Of a stretch of 64,000 nt of DNA, positions 6,411-14,226 are shown piece by piece (position 1 is the stretch's first letter; every line of letters begins with the position of its first letter). This DNA comes from Verrucomicrobiota bacterium (lineage in GTDB: Bacteria > Verrucomicrobiota > Verrucomicrobiia > Limisphaerales > UBA11320). The translations under genes and the position numbers were made by a program. Below the pieces are notes generated by a model. The model ran no database searches, was not told the DNA's origin, and worked only from the letters and a program-made list of their open reading frames with translations. Location: assembly GCA_016199985.1 (NCBI GenBank), contig JACQFQ010000023.1, positions 1-64,000 on the forward strand. Direction: 5' to 3'.

Positions 6411-7925
6411 TCATCGTCCGACCGCCGCGCGCAGCTTCATCCAGGCGATCGCCGACGCCGCCAGCGCGATTCCGGCGCAGAGGAAGTAGGGGAGCGTGAC
6501 CGCGTGTGCGTACAGAGTGGTGGCGCAGATCGGCCCCACGATGCGCGCCACGGCGCCGGCGCTCTGCGCGACGCCCAGGTTGGCGCCCTGCTCATCCGGC
6601 GAGGAATTACTGGAGATCAAGCCCATGGTCGGGGCGCGATTGATGCCCGAGCCCGCCGCGAACAAGCCCAGCCCGAAAAGCAGCGCTCCGACGCCGCTGG
6701 CGATGGGAATCAGCACCAGGCTGATCGCGACCGCCGCGAGGCTCATCCAGATCAGCCGAGGCTCGCCAAACCGCTTCACCAGCCGTCCGATCGCCCCGCC
6801 CTGAATGAACGCCGCCACAATGCCGCAGTAGGCGAATATGAATCCGATCTTCTTCTCATCGAAGAAGAATCGCGGCGCCGCCAGGGCCTGCGGGTAGGCG
6901 GATTGCAGAAGGTCGCGATTCAGCGCGATCTGCGCCGCGCCGGCGCCCGCCCCCGAAGCCTCCATGCGTTGCCGCAGCGCAGGCGCCATCGAAAGACCCT
7001 GGAAGGCCGCGGCGCTGTAGAAGTTGGTCTGTTGAATGAGCTGGTTGAGCACGCCCGCCACGGCGCCGCGATCCGATGAATCCGCGGGCAGCGCGAGATT
7101 CTGCGCCGCGAGAACGCGTTTGAGGTGCTGAGCCAGTGGATCCGTCCCCTGCCCGATCGACGCGACCAAACCCGCGGGATCCCTCAGGTTATGCTCATGG
7201 ATCTTCGACGACCCGAGGAGGAGCGGGAGCGTGGTTTCAAAACACGTGAAGCAAAACGTCGCGAGGAAGAAGAGAAGGATGAGCAAAGCGAGCGCGGGCT
7301 GGCTGAACGTGTGGCCCCATTGGGCGAACTTCGCCCGCGGAGGAGTCGACGCGGCGCCCGGCCGGCGGCTTTCCACGAGAATGAAGCAGCCCAGGACAAA
7401 GTTCAGCGCGCAGAAGGTCGCGGCCACCCAACCCGGTCCCGCCAGGCCCCACCAGGCGGCGACCGACCCGATCGCGGGGCCGAGGATGAAGCCGAGCCCG
7501 AAAGCCATTCCGATCATGCCCATGCCCTTGGACCGGTTCTCGGGGGTCGTGATATCCGCGATATAGGCCGACGCCACGGAGATATTCGCCCCGCAGATGC
7601 CGGCGAAGACCCGCGAGACGAGGAGCATGATCAGTCCCGTGGAACCCTGCATGGAAGCCGCGAAGGCGAAGAGCGCGTAGGACACAGCGGACCCAGCGTT
7701 GCTGACGAGCAGCACGGGGCGACGGCCGATGCGATCCGAGAGCGCTCCCCACATGGGCGAGAAGAAAAACTGCATCAGGGAGAACGAGCTGATGACAGCG
7801 CCGATCCAGAAGCCTTCCGCGCCGAACCGCTCCGAGTAGCGGGGCAATAGGGGCATGACGATGCCGAAGCCGATCAAGTCGATGAAGACAGTGAGGAAGA
7901 TGATGAGCAACGAGGGTTTCTTCAT
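6411..7925 (-). CDS. MFS exporter (TetA/TCR-like) with a long loop insertion
   Basis: 504 residues starting at MKKPSLLIIFL; the frame extends upstream, but that part has no transporter character. The first half shows VFIDLIGFGIVMPLLPRY and the motif-A loop GALSDRIGRRPVLL, both typical of the drug:H+ antiporter DHA1/TetA group. Between spans 7 (ending FETTLPLLLG) and 8 (FIFAYCGIVAAFIQGG) is an insertion of roughly 100 polar residues rich in Gln, Ala and Leu, predicted on the outer face. TetA proteins have only a short loop there. The protein probably exports a drug or metabolite. The substrate is unknown. Confidence 0.85.
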   Translation of the reverse strand: MKKPSLLIIFLTVFIDLIGFGIVMPLLPRYSERFGAEGFWIGAVISSFSLMQFFFSPMWGALSDRIGRRPVLLVSNAGSAVSYALFAFAASMQGSTGLIMLLVSRVFAGICGANISVASAYIADITTPENRSKGMGMIGMAFGLGFILGPAIGSVAAWWGLAGPGWVAATFCALNFVLGCFILVESRRPGAASTPPRAKFAQWGHTFSQPALALLILLFFLATFCFTCFETTLPLLLGSSKIHEHNLRDPAGLVASIGQGTDPLAQHLKRVLAAQNLALPADSSDRGAVAGVLNQLIQQTNFYSAAAFQGLSMAPALRQRMEASGAGAGAAQIALNRDLLQSAYPQALAAPRFFFDEKKIGFIFAYCGIVAAFIQGGAIGRLVKRFGEPRLIWMSLAAVAISLVLIPIASGVGALLFGLGLFAAGSGINRAPTMGLISSNSSPDEQGANLGVAQSAGAVARIVGPICATTLYAHAVTLPYFLCAGIALAASAIAWMKLRAAVGR

Positions 7926-8159
7926 GGGCGCATGCAAAGACCAAAACAGCCAACCGGCCAATGCCGGGAAACACCCGCGGGGGCTTCCCATCGGGCGATA
8001 TCAATGGCCGCGCAGTCTCTGGAGAGAAGAAATCTGAGTCAACTGAGATTCTAACGGGCGCGCCCCGTGCGGCATGTCAGGCGCCGCCAGAACGTTGTGG
8101 ATCGACAAAGGGCTCCGCAAAGAGCGCGGGATGACCGAAGTGATGTTTCCGGTCCTAAC

Positions 8160-8343
8160 GATGTCCCCGGTTCCATTTCGTCGGCGCTGCGTAATGAGGA
8201 CCATCGGGGTCGGGGAGGTTGCCCGCGAAATACGCTAAGAACGCTAAATGGGGATGGATCGAGGATGTGGAAGCACCGGTTTTCTGTGCCGCCTCTTTAG
8301 CGTCTTTAGCGTATTTCGCGGGCAACCTCATCCGTCAGCCGCC
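8160..8343. repeat. palindromic repeat element, copy 1
   Basis: About 184 bp. A conserved 50-base lead (CCATTTCGTCGGCGCTGCG) is followed by a long inverted repeat: left arm 8215-8248 (starts GAGGTTGCCCGCGAAATACG) and right arm 8296-8329 match at 32 of 34 positions around a loop of about 47 bases. The arms contain the small reiterated unit ACGCTAA. No transposase is present, so it is MITE- or REPIN-like. A second full copy lies about 110 bases downstream and a third, partial copy at 28697. Confidence 0.8.
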
Positions 8344-8454
8344 CAGAGGCAGGACGAGGAAAGAGGCGAAGAGTTCCGAGATCCCTTTCCAGAAGCGCGT
8401 CTCGCGCGGCGGCGAAGTGGGACCGTAGGCAAATCCAAAACATCTCACTCCCAC

Positions 8455-8638
8455 GATGTCCCAGCTTCCATTTCGTCAGCACTGCGTAATGAGGACCATC
8501 GGGGTCGGGGAGGTTGCCCGCGAAATACGCCAAAAACGCGAAATGGGAATGGATCAAGGAGGTGGAAGCACCGGTTTTCTGTCCCGCCTCTTTCGCGTCC
8601 TTAGCGTGTCTAGCGGGCAACCTCATCCGTCAGCCGCC
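8455..8638. repeat. palindromic repeat element, copy 2
   Basis: A direct repeat of copy 1, with the same lead sequence, loop (GGTGGAAGCACCGGTTTTCTG) and right flank (CTCATCCGTCAGCCGCCCAG). The arms are 8510-8543 and 8591-8624 and pair with several mismatches, fewer matches than copy 1. Together with copy 1 it fills most of the 790 bases between the MFS gene and thiH. I see no gene in this interval. Confidence 0.8.
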
Positions 8639-8715
8639 CAGGCTGCGTTGCAGCGGTGAACCCACAACCTGTGGATCCACGAGCGCATTCTGGGGAACCC
8701 CTCGCAACAGGCCCT

Positions 8716-9951
8716 CTATTCCGTCGCCGTCGCGCTGGGCGCGAGCGCCCACTCCCAGTCCTTCCACACGGGCTCGTAGCCTATGCGACGCAGGCGTTCG
8801 GCCATCTCGGCGGGCGAGCGATGATCGGCAATGTCGAACTGGCCCGTCGCGCCCGACGTACCGTCGTTCCGCTCGGCCCATTCGCTCGCGCCATCGGCCA
8901 GGGAGATGATCCGGCCGCGTTGGGTGTAGTGAATCCGATTCTGTCCCGCCCCGGTGTAGCCGCCGGGCTCGGTATGGCTGCCGGCGCTGATCATCGTCAC
9001 CCCCAGCGGAATCAATCCATCTCTCAGCGGTTCACTCTCGCGCGTTGAAAGCACGATGCCCGCGTCCGGCAGCAGCAGGCGCATCGCGCACACCAACTGC
9101 GTCAGCTCGCGGTCGGACAAGGAGAAGCGCGGCTGAAACTCGCCGGCGCACGGGCGCAGCCGCGGAAGCGAGATGGTGATCTGGGCCTTCCAGCAATGTC
9201 GAAGCAGATAGAGCGCGTGCGACGCGAGCGCCAGGGCCTCGCCGCGCCAGTCGCTCAGGCCGAACAACGCGCCAATTCCCAATCGTCGAAATCCCGCGGC
9301 GTAGGCGCGCTCGGGCGTTTCCAATCTCCAATCGAAATCGCGCTTGGGACCCACGGTGTGCATCTCGGCGTAAACCGTCCGATCATAGGTTTCCTGATAA
9401 ACCACCAGGCCCTCGGCGCCGCGGGCGACCAACCGCTCATAGGCCTCGCGGTCCATCGGCCCCACTTCGAGCGACACGCTCGGAATCAGCTCCCGCAGGG
9501 TTTGCACCGAGTCCTCGAGATAACCGTTGGAAACAAACTTGGGGTGCTCCCCCGCGACGAGCAGCACGTTGCGGAAGCCTTGGGCGGCCAGCGCCTCGCC
9601 TTCGCGACGGACCTCGCTCTGGTCGAGCGTCACGCGCCGGATGGGATTGTCCCGCGAAAAACCGCAGTACTGGCAGTTGTTGACGCACTCGTTCGAAAGA
9701 TACAACGGCGCGAACAATCGGATCACACGGCCGAATCGCCGGCGGGTCAGGGTTTGAGACCCGCGCGCCATGCTCTCGAGCGCCGGTTCAGCGGCGGGCG
9801 AGATCAGGGCGGCGAAGTCCTCGATCGTCAGCGGCTCCGACTTCGCGAGCACGCGGTCGATGTCCGCGCAAGCGGTCGATCGGGCGGCGGCCAGCCAGGA
9901 TGCCCAAGGCAGCGAGTTGAACTGAGAAACGAAACTCACGGGGCGAACCAT
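8716..9951 (-). CDS. thiH: 2-iminoacetate synthase ThiH (radical SAM)
   Basis: 411 residues from the ATG at 9951 (an in-frame ATG at 9996 would add 15 residues and lengthen the N-terminus beyond the family). ThiH cleaves tyrosine to dehydroglycine (2-iminoacetate) and p-cresol for the thiazole ring of thiamine, using S-adenosylmethionine and a 4Fe-4S cluster. The cluster motif CxxxCxxC is in LSNECVNNCQYCGFS. Other ThiH hallmarks are GEHPK, YQETYD, GPKRDFDWRLETPERA, GIGALFGL and SLPRLRPCAGEFQP. Its usual partners ThiG, ThiS and ThiF are not in the window. It is divergent from moxR with a 78-base gap. Confidence 0.93.
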   Translation of the reverse strand: MVRPVSFVSQFNSLPWASWLAAARSTACADIDRVLAKSEPLTIEDFAALISPAAEPALESMARGSQTLTRRRFGRVIRLFAPLYLSNECVNNCQYCGFSRDNPIRRVTLDQSEVRREGEALAAQGFRNVLLVAGEHPKFVSNGYLEDSVQTLRELIPSVSLEVGPMDREAYERLVARGAEGLVVYQETYDRTVYAEMHTVGPKRDFDWRLETPERAYAAGFRRLGIGALFGLSDWRGEALALASHALYLLRHCWKAQITISLPRLRPCAGEFQPRFSLSDRELTQLVCAMRLLLPDAGIVLSTRESEPLRDGLIPLGVTMISAGSHTEPGGYTGAGQNRIHYTQRGRIISLADGASEWAERNDGTSGATGQFDIADHRSPAEMAERLRRIGYEPVWKDWEWALAPSATATE

Positions 9952-10029
9952 AGCAGCCAGATCCCATCGGTCCAGGACTTCAAACGCCGGATCCAAGGAA
10001 GAGACTGGAAATCTTCCCAGGCTCTCGCT

Positions 10030-11034
10030 ATGACATCGCCCTCAATGAACACGGGTATCACCGCCATCAATGAAGAGGTGCAGCGCGCGAGCGGATTCGT
10101 CCGCCCTCTGCTGACGGAGATCGGCAAGGTCGTCATCGGCCAGTCCTACCTGATCGAGCGATTGATCATCGGCATGCTGTCCAACGGACATGTCCTCCTG
10201 GAGGGCGTGCCGGGCCTGGCCAAGACGCTTTCCGTCAAATCCCTCGCCGCCTGCCTGAACGTCCGGTTCTCGCGCATTCAGTTCACGCCGGACATGCTCC
10301 CCGCCGACGTTGTCGGCACGCAGATCTACGACGCGCGCACGGGCGGGTTCACGACGCGCAAGGGCCCCGTCTTCGCCAACCTGGTTCTCGCGGACGAGAT
10401 CAACCGGGCGCCGGCCAAGGTTCAAAGCGCGCTGCTGGAGGCGATGCAGGAGAAGCAGGTCACCCTGGGCGAGAACACCCACAAGCTCGACGAGCCCTTC
10501 CTCGTGATGGCGACGCAAAATCCGATCGAGCAGGAAGGCACCTACCCGCTGCCCGAGGCGCAAGTCGACCGTTTCATGCTGAAGCTCAAGATCGGCTACC
10601 CCTCCCGCCAGGAGGAGCGCCAGATCCTCGACCTGATGGCGCGCACGACAAATCTCCCCGCCACAAGCCAGGTCGTCGACGCCCAGGCCGTGCTCGGCGC
10701 GCGAAAGGTCATCAATGAGATCTACATGGATGACAAGGTGAAGGACTACATCGTGGACCTCGTCTACGCGACCCGGAACCCCGAGGAGTACAAGATCGAG
10801 CTCAAGGGTTTCATCCAGCTCGGCGCGTCGCCTCGCGCGACGATCGCGCTCGCGCTCGCGGCGAAAGCCTACGCCTTTCTCAAAGGCCGGGGCTACGTCA
10901 CGCCTCAGGACGTGAAGAGCATCGGCATGGATGTGCTCCGCCACCGCGTCACGATCACCTACGAGGCCGAGGCCGAGGACAAGACCAGCGAGACGATCAT
11001 CCAGAAGATCTTCGACGAACTCCCCGTTCCCTGA
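10030..11034 (+). CDS. moxR: MoxR-family AAA+ ATPase
   Basis: 334 residues starting at MTSPSMNTGI (10030). The plus frame is open much further upstream, but there it is antisense to thiH. Walker A (EGVPGLAKT, residues about 57-66), Walker B (LVLADEINRAP, about 118-128), the sensor region FLVMATQNPIEQEGTYPLPEAQ and the DRF motif are all intact. MoxR ATPases act as chaperones for VWA-domain partners, and this gene heads an operon with DUF58, DUF4381-like and VWA proteins. The next start is 48 bases downstream. Confidence 0.92.
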   Translation: MTSPSMNTGITAINEEVQRASGFVRPLLTEIGKVVIGQSYLIERLIIGMLSNGHVLLEGVPGLAKTLSVKSLAACLNVRFSRIQFTPDMLPADVVGTQIYDARTGGFTTRKGPVFANLVLADEINRAPAKVQSALLEAMQEKQVTLGENTHKLDEPFLVMATQNPIEQEGTYPLPEAQVDRFMLKLKIGYPSRQEERQILDLMARTTNLPATSQVVDAQAVLGARKVINEIYMDDKVKDYIVDLVYATRNPEEYKIELKGFIQLGASPRATIALALAAKAYAFLKGRGYVTPQDVKSIGMDVLRHRVTITYEAEAEDKTSETIIQKIFDELPVP

Positions 11035-11081
11035 CCCGGGTTGGACCGCCCGCCGAAGGCGGATCGAACCTCATTGACCGC

Positions 11082-12026
11082 ATGATCCCGAAGGAAATCC
11101 TCAAGAAGATCCGGCAGATCGAGCTGCGCACCAACCGGCTCGTCACGGAAACGCTGGGCGGCCAGTACCACAGCGTCTTCAAGGGACAGGGCATGAACTT
11201 TGAGGAGGTTCGCGAGTATCAGCCGGGCGACGAGGTGCGCTTCATCGACTGGAACGTCACCGCCCGGATGAACCATCCCTTCATCAAGAAGTTCGTGGAG
11301 GAGCGCGAGCTGACCTTGATGCTCGTGGTGGACCTCAGCGCCTCCGGAGTGTTTGGATCCGTCGATCAATCGAAGCGCGAGCTCGCCGCGGAAATCGCGT
11401 CCGTGCTGGCCTTCTCCGCGATCCGCAACAGCGACAAGGTGGGCCTCATCCTGTACACAGACGCCGTCGAGCGCTACTACGCCCCTCGCAAGGGGCGGAA
11501 GCACGTGCTCCGCGTGATTCGCGACATCCTCTTCCATGAGCCCAAGGGCGCCGGCACCCAGCTCAATCACGCGCTGGAGTTCCTGAATCGCGTCACGCCT
11601 CGCCGGGCCATCGTCGCCGTGATCTCCGACTTCCTCGGCGAGCACGCGAGCGGCGCCACGGCGCCGCGGCGCGGCGAAAGCGGCGCCGCTCAAATGGGCG
11701 AGGACGTGATCAGCTCCCTGCGACAGACCCATCGACGCCACGACGTGGTGGCCGTGCAGATCAGCGATCGCTACGAGTTGGAGCTGCCGAACCTGGGCCG
11801 CCTGACGCTCGAGGACGCCGAGACCGGGGAGATCCGCGAGATCGACACCGGGGACCCCGCGTTCCGCCAGCGCTTTCAATCCGCGCGAACGGAGGCCCAG
11901 TCGAAGCTCGAGCGGCTCTTCCGATCCGCGCGCATCGACTCGCTGCATCTGCGAACCCACGAGCCCTACGGCTCGGCGCTCGCCCAATTCTTCGAAACCC
12001 GCCAGAAGAGGATCTTCCATGGCTAA
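11082..12026 (+). CDS. DUF58-domain protein (MoxR partner)
   Basis: 314 residues. The DUF58 signature is clear near residues 40-65: GMNFEEVREYQPGDEVRFIDWN followed by ARMNHPFIKKFVEERE. The C-terminal two thirds have a VWA-like fold: LMLVVDLSASGVFG gives a partial metal-ion site (DxSxS), and later come VGLILYTD and RAIVAVISDF. No membrane segments are evident, so it is probably cytoplasmic. DUF58 genes regularly lie directly downstream of moxR, as here. An alanine-rich insertion near 11650-11690 (GATAPRRGES) looks like a flexible loop. Confidence 0.9.
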   Translation: MIPKEILKKIRQIELRTNRLVTETLGGQYHSVFKGQGMNFEEVREYQPGDEVRFIDWNVTARMNHPFIKKFVEERELTLMLVVDLSASGVFGSVDQSKRELAAEIASVLAFSAIRNSDKVGLILYTDAVERYYAPRKGRKHVLRVIRDILFHEPKGAGTQLNHALEFLNRVTPRRAIVAVISDFLGEHASGATAPRRGESGAAQMGEDVISSLRQTHRRHDVVAVQISDRYELELPNLGRLTLEDAETGEIREIDTGDPAFRQRFQSARTEAQSKLERLFRSARIDSLHLRTHEPYGSALAQFFETRQKRIFHG

Positions 12027-12086
12027 GGCGACCCGAGCCACGATGACAATCGGCGCCGCGCGGCATCCCGGAAGGGAGGATCGGCA

Positions 12087-12686
12087 ATGCCGATGAAGAC
12101 GACCAACGTCGCGTCGACCGTTGCGCCCCCGCCGGCCGGGACCAACGATCTGCGCCCCTTGAAGCCGCTGGCCGATATTCCCATCGGCTGGTGGCCGTGG
12201 GCTGCGGGGCTTTTGTCGGCGATGGCGATGGCGGCGCTCTGGTCCTGGCTGCGACGCCATCGTGTGGAGAGGCCTGTTCCCGCGATCGTGATCCCGCCGC
12301 ATGTCCGGGCGCGCCAGCGGCTGGAACAGGCGCTGAGCCTGATCAGCGATCCGCGGTTGTTCTGCATCGCGGTCTCCGACGCCACCCGCCTCTACCTCGA
12401 GGAGCGCTTCGACCTTCACGCGCCGGAGCGCACCACCGAGGAGTTCCTGCAGGAGCTGCGACGAACCCACCACCTCAACAGCGATCAGAAGCTCACCCTC
12501 GGCGAGTTCCTGGAACAGTGCGATCTTGTGAAATTCGCGCGCTTCGAGCCCACGGAGACCGAGCTTCGATCGCTGCATCGGATCGCCGAGCGACTGATCG
12601 ACGAGACCGCGCCCGCCTTGGCGGAGATCGCGAGCCCCGGGCAGGGCGCCGCCCTGGCGCCGAACAACAGGCGGCCCGCGCCATGA
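12087..12686 (+). CDS. DUF4381-like membrane protein of the MoxR/Bat operon
   Basis: 199 residues. A proline-rich N-terminus is followed by one transmembrane helix (about 32-55, WWPWAAGLLSAMAMAALWSW) and a charged, helical cytoplasmic domain. In that domain, AVSDATRLYLEERFDL, TTEEFLQEL and KFARFEPTETELRSL fit the DUF4381 family found between DUF58 and VWA genes. GGGAGG lies 11 bases before the start at 12087. The stop overlaps the next start as ATGA, indicating translational coupling. Assignment rests on context plus these motifs. Confidence 0.75.
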   Translation: MPMKTTNVASTVAPPPAGTNDLRPLKPLADIPIGWWPWAAGLLSAMAMAALWSWLRRHRVERPVPAIVIPPHVRARQRLEQALSLISDPRLFCIAVSDATRLYLEERFDLHAPERTTEEFLQELRRTHHLNSDQKLTLGEFLEQCDLVKFARFEPTETELRSLHRIAERLIDETAPALAEIASPGQGAALAPNNRRPAP

Positions 12687-13681
12687 CCCTCGCTCATCCA
12701 TGGTTCCTGCTGCTGCTGCTGGCGCTGCCGGCGGTTGCCTGGCTGCGTCGTCGCCGCGGAAAGCCCGCGGCCTTTCTTTACTCCTCGCTCCAGCTCACGC
12801 GCATCAGCGCCAGCGCGACGACGCGGCTCTCGGACCTCGTTCTGCAAGCGCTGCGATGGACCGCCCTCACGCTGCTCATCGTGGCGATGGCGCGTCCGCA
12901 GAAGGTCCACACCGAGACGTCCATCAAGGCGAGCGGCATCGACATTGCCGTGGCGCTGGACCTTTCGGGGAGCATGGAATCGGAGGACTTTCGCTTCAAC
13001 CGCCAACCGGTGAACCGGCTGTTCATGGCGAAGGAAGTGCTGAAAAACTTCGTGCGCAAGCGGCCCGGAGACCGCATCGGACTGATCGCGTTCGCGGGTC
13101 GCGCCTATGTGGCCTCGCCGCTGACGCTGGACCACGAGTTCCTCATCCAGAACATTGAGCGGCTCGAACTGCACATGATTGAGGATGGGACGGCGATCGG
13201 ATCGGGGCTCAGCACGGCCGTCAACCGGCTGCGCGACCTGAAGTCGAAGAGCAAGATCGTGATTCTGATGACCGACGGACAAAACAACGCCGGCAAGGTG
13301 CAGCCGCTCACGGCGGCGGAGGCGGCGGCGGCGTTGGGGATCAAGGTTTACACCATCGGCGTGGGGATCCGCGGCATGGCGCCCATGCCGCGCACGGACC
13401 AGTTTGGGAGGCGTCACGCGCCCGTGATGGTCGAGGTGGACATCGACGAGAACACCCTGACCAAGATCGCCGACATGACCGGGGGCCACTACTACCGCGC
13501 GGACAGCGCCGAGACGCTGCAAAAGATCTACGAGGAAATCGACCGCCTGGAAAAGAGCGAGGTGGACGTGAAGAAGTATGTGAACGTGGACGAGCGGATG
13601 GCATGGTTCCTCCTCCCGGCTGTCGGACTCCTCGCGCTCGAACTCCTCCTCGCCCAAACGATCTGGCGTCGTCTGCCCTGA
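12683..13681 (+). CDS. batA: VWA-domain membrane protein BatA
   Basis: 332 residues from the ATG overlapping the previous stop. The N-terminus has a hydrophobic segment (HPWFLLLLLALPAVAWL) and a second span at about 57-75. The VWA domain follows, with a complete metal-ion-dependent adhesion site: DLSGSM near residue 92 and TDGQNN near 197. A final helix (AWFLLPAVGLLALELLLAQT) anchors the C-terminus. This topology is that of BatA (aerotolerance) proteins. Usually a second VWA gene (BatB), a TPR protein (BatC) and BatD follow; none is present here. Confidence 0.88.
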   Translation: MTLAHPWFLLLLLALPAVAWLRRRRGKPAAFLYSSLQLTRISASATTRLSDLVLQALRWTALTLLIVAMARPQKVHTETSIKASGIDIAVALDLSGSMESEDFRFNRQPVNRLFMAKEVLKNFVRKRPGDRIGLIAFAGRAYVASPLTLDHEFLIQNIERLELHMIEDGTAIGSGLSTAVNRLRDLKSKSKIVILMTDGQNNAGKVQPLTAAEAAAALGIKVYTIGVGIRGMAPMPRTDQFGRRHAPVMVEVDIDENTLTKIADMTGGHYYRADSAETLQKIYEEIDRLEKSEVDVKKYVNVDERMAWFLLPAVGLLALELLLAQTIWRRLP

Positions 13682-13956
13682 CGGCCTCGAGTTCGACGGA
13701 GGAACGCTTCTCGGCGCTTTGCGCCGCTTCCCGGACGCCCCCCTTTGACCGGTTGTCGGAATCGAAGTCCGGGCCGGGACCCTGCCCCCTTCGCCCCCCG
13801 ACGACCCCACTCGACCTGCGGGCCGTGAAATCGCCTTTCACCTGAAAGAATCGCCCCTGATTTCCCGTATATCCTCTATGAAGACTTGGGGCTCCGCGGG
13901 GCCTGAATCCCGGAGCGCCTGACGAAAACAAAAACCACTATCCGAACACCCACAAT

Positions 13957-14211
13957 ATGAATGCTCCCCGCAACTCCACCGAAACGTCGACCTCCTCGCA
14001 AAGCTCATTCATCCGCAGCCTCTACGCTCCCGACCTCGAGGCGATGCTGCGCGCTCCCATGGCGGATTTGCTCTGGGGAACCGTCGAAATCGACGCGGTC
14101 GCCGACGCCATCGACCGGGTCGAGGCCTTGCTGCATCACATCGAACTGCGGCAGCGGGTTGTCGCTCATCGGGCTCAACCCTACCTCCACGAACATCATC
14201 AGGCCGCCTGA
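13957..14211 (+). CDS. possible small protein, unknown
   Basis: An 84-residue frame preceded by an A-rich leader. After a Ser/Thr-rich start it shows an amphipathic helical pattern (SLYAPDLEAMLRA, DAVADAIDRVEALLHHIEL) and then a His-rich tail. Nothing identifies it. Overlapping frames in this GC-rich stretch are also open, so it could be chance. The 275 bases between batA and this start hold nothing I recognise. Confidence 0.35.
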   Translation: MNAPRNSTETSTSSQSSFIRSLYAPDLEAMLRAPMADLLWGTVEIDAVADAIDRVEALLHHIELRQRVVAHRAQPYLHEHHQAA

Positions 14212-14226
14212 GCTCGGGCGCCGAAG

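Noticed and set aside
10042-10944. 300-codon minus frame opposite moxR
   Set aside because: Antisense to an intact AAA+ gene, with no recognisable motif.
12019-12096. Alternative short start for the DUF4381-like gene
   Set aside because: It is in a different frame and stops after about 25 codons. The GGGAGG site before 12087 supports the later start.
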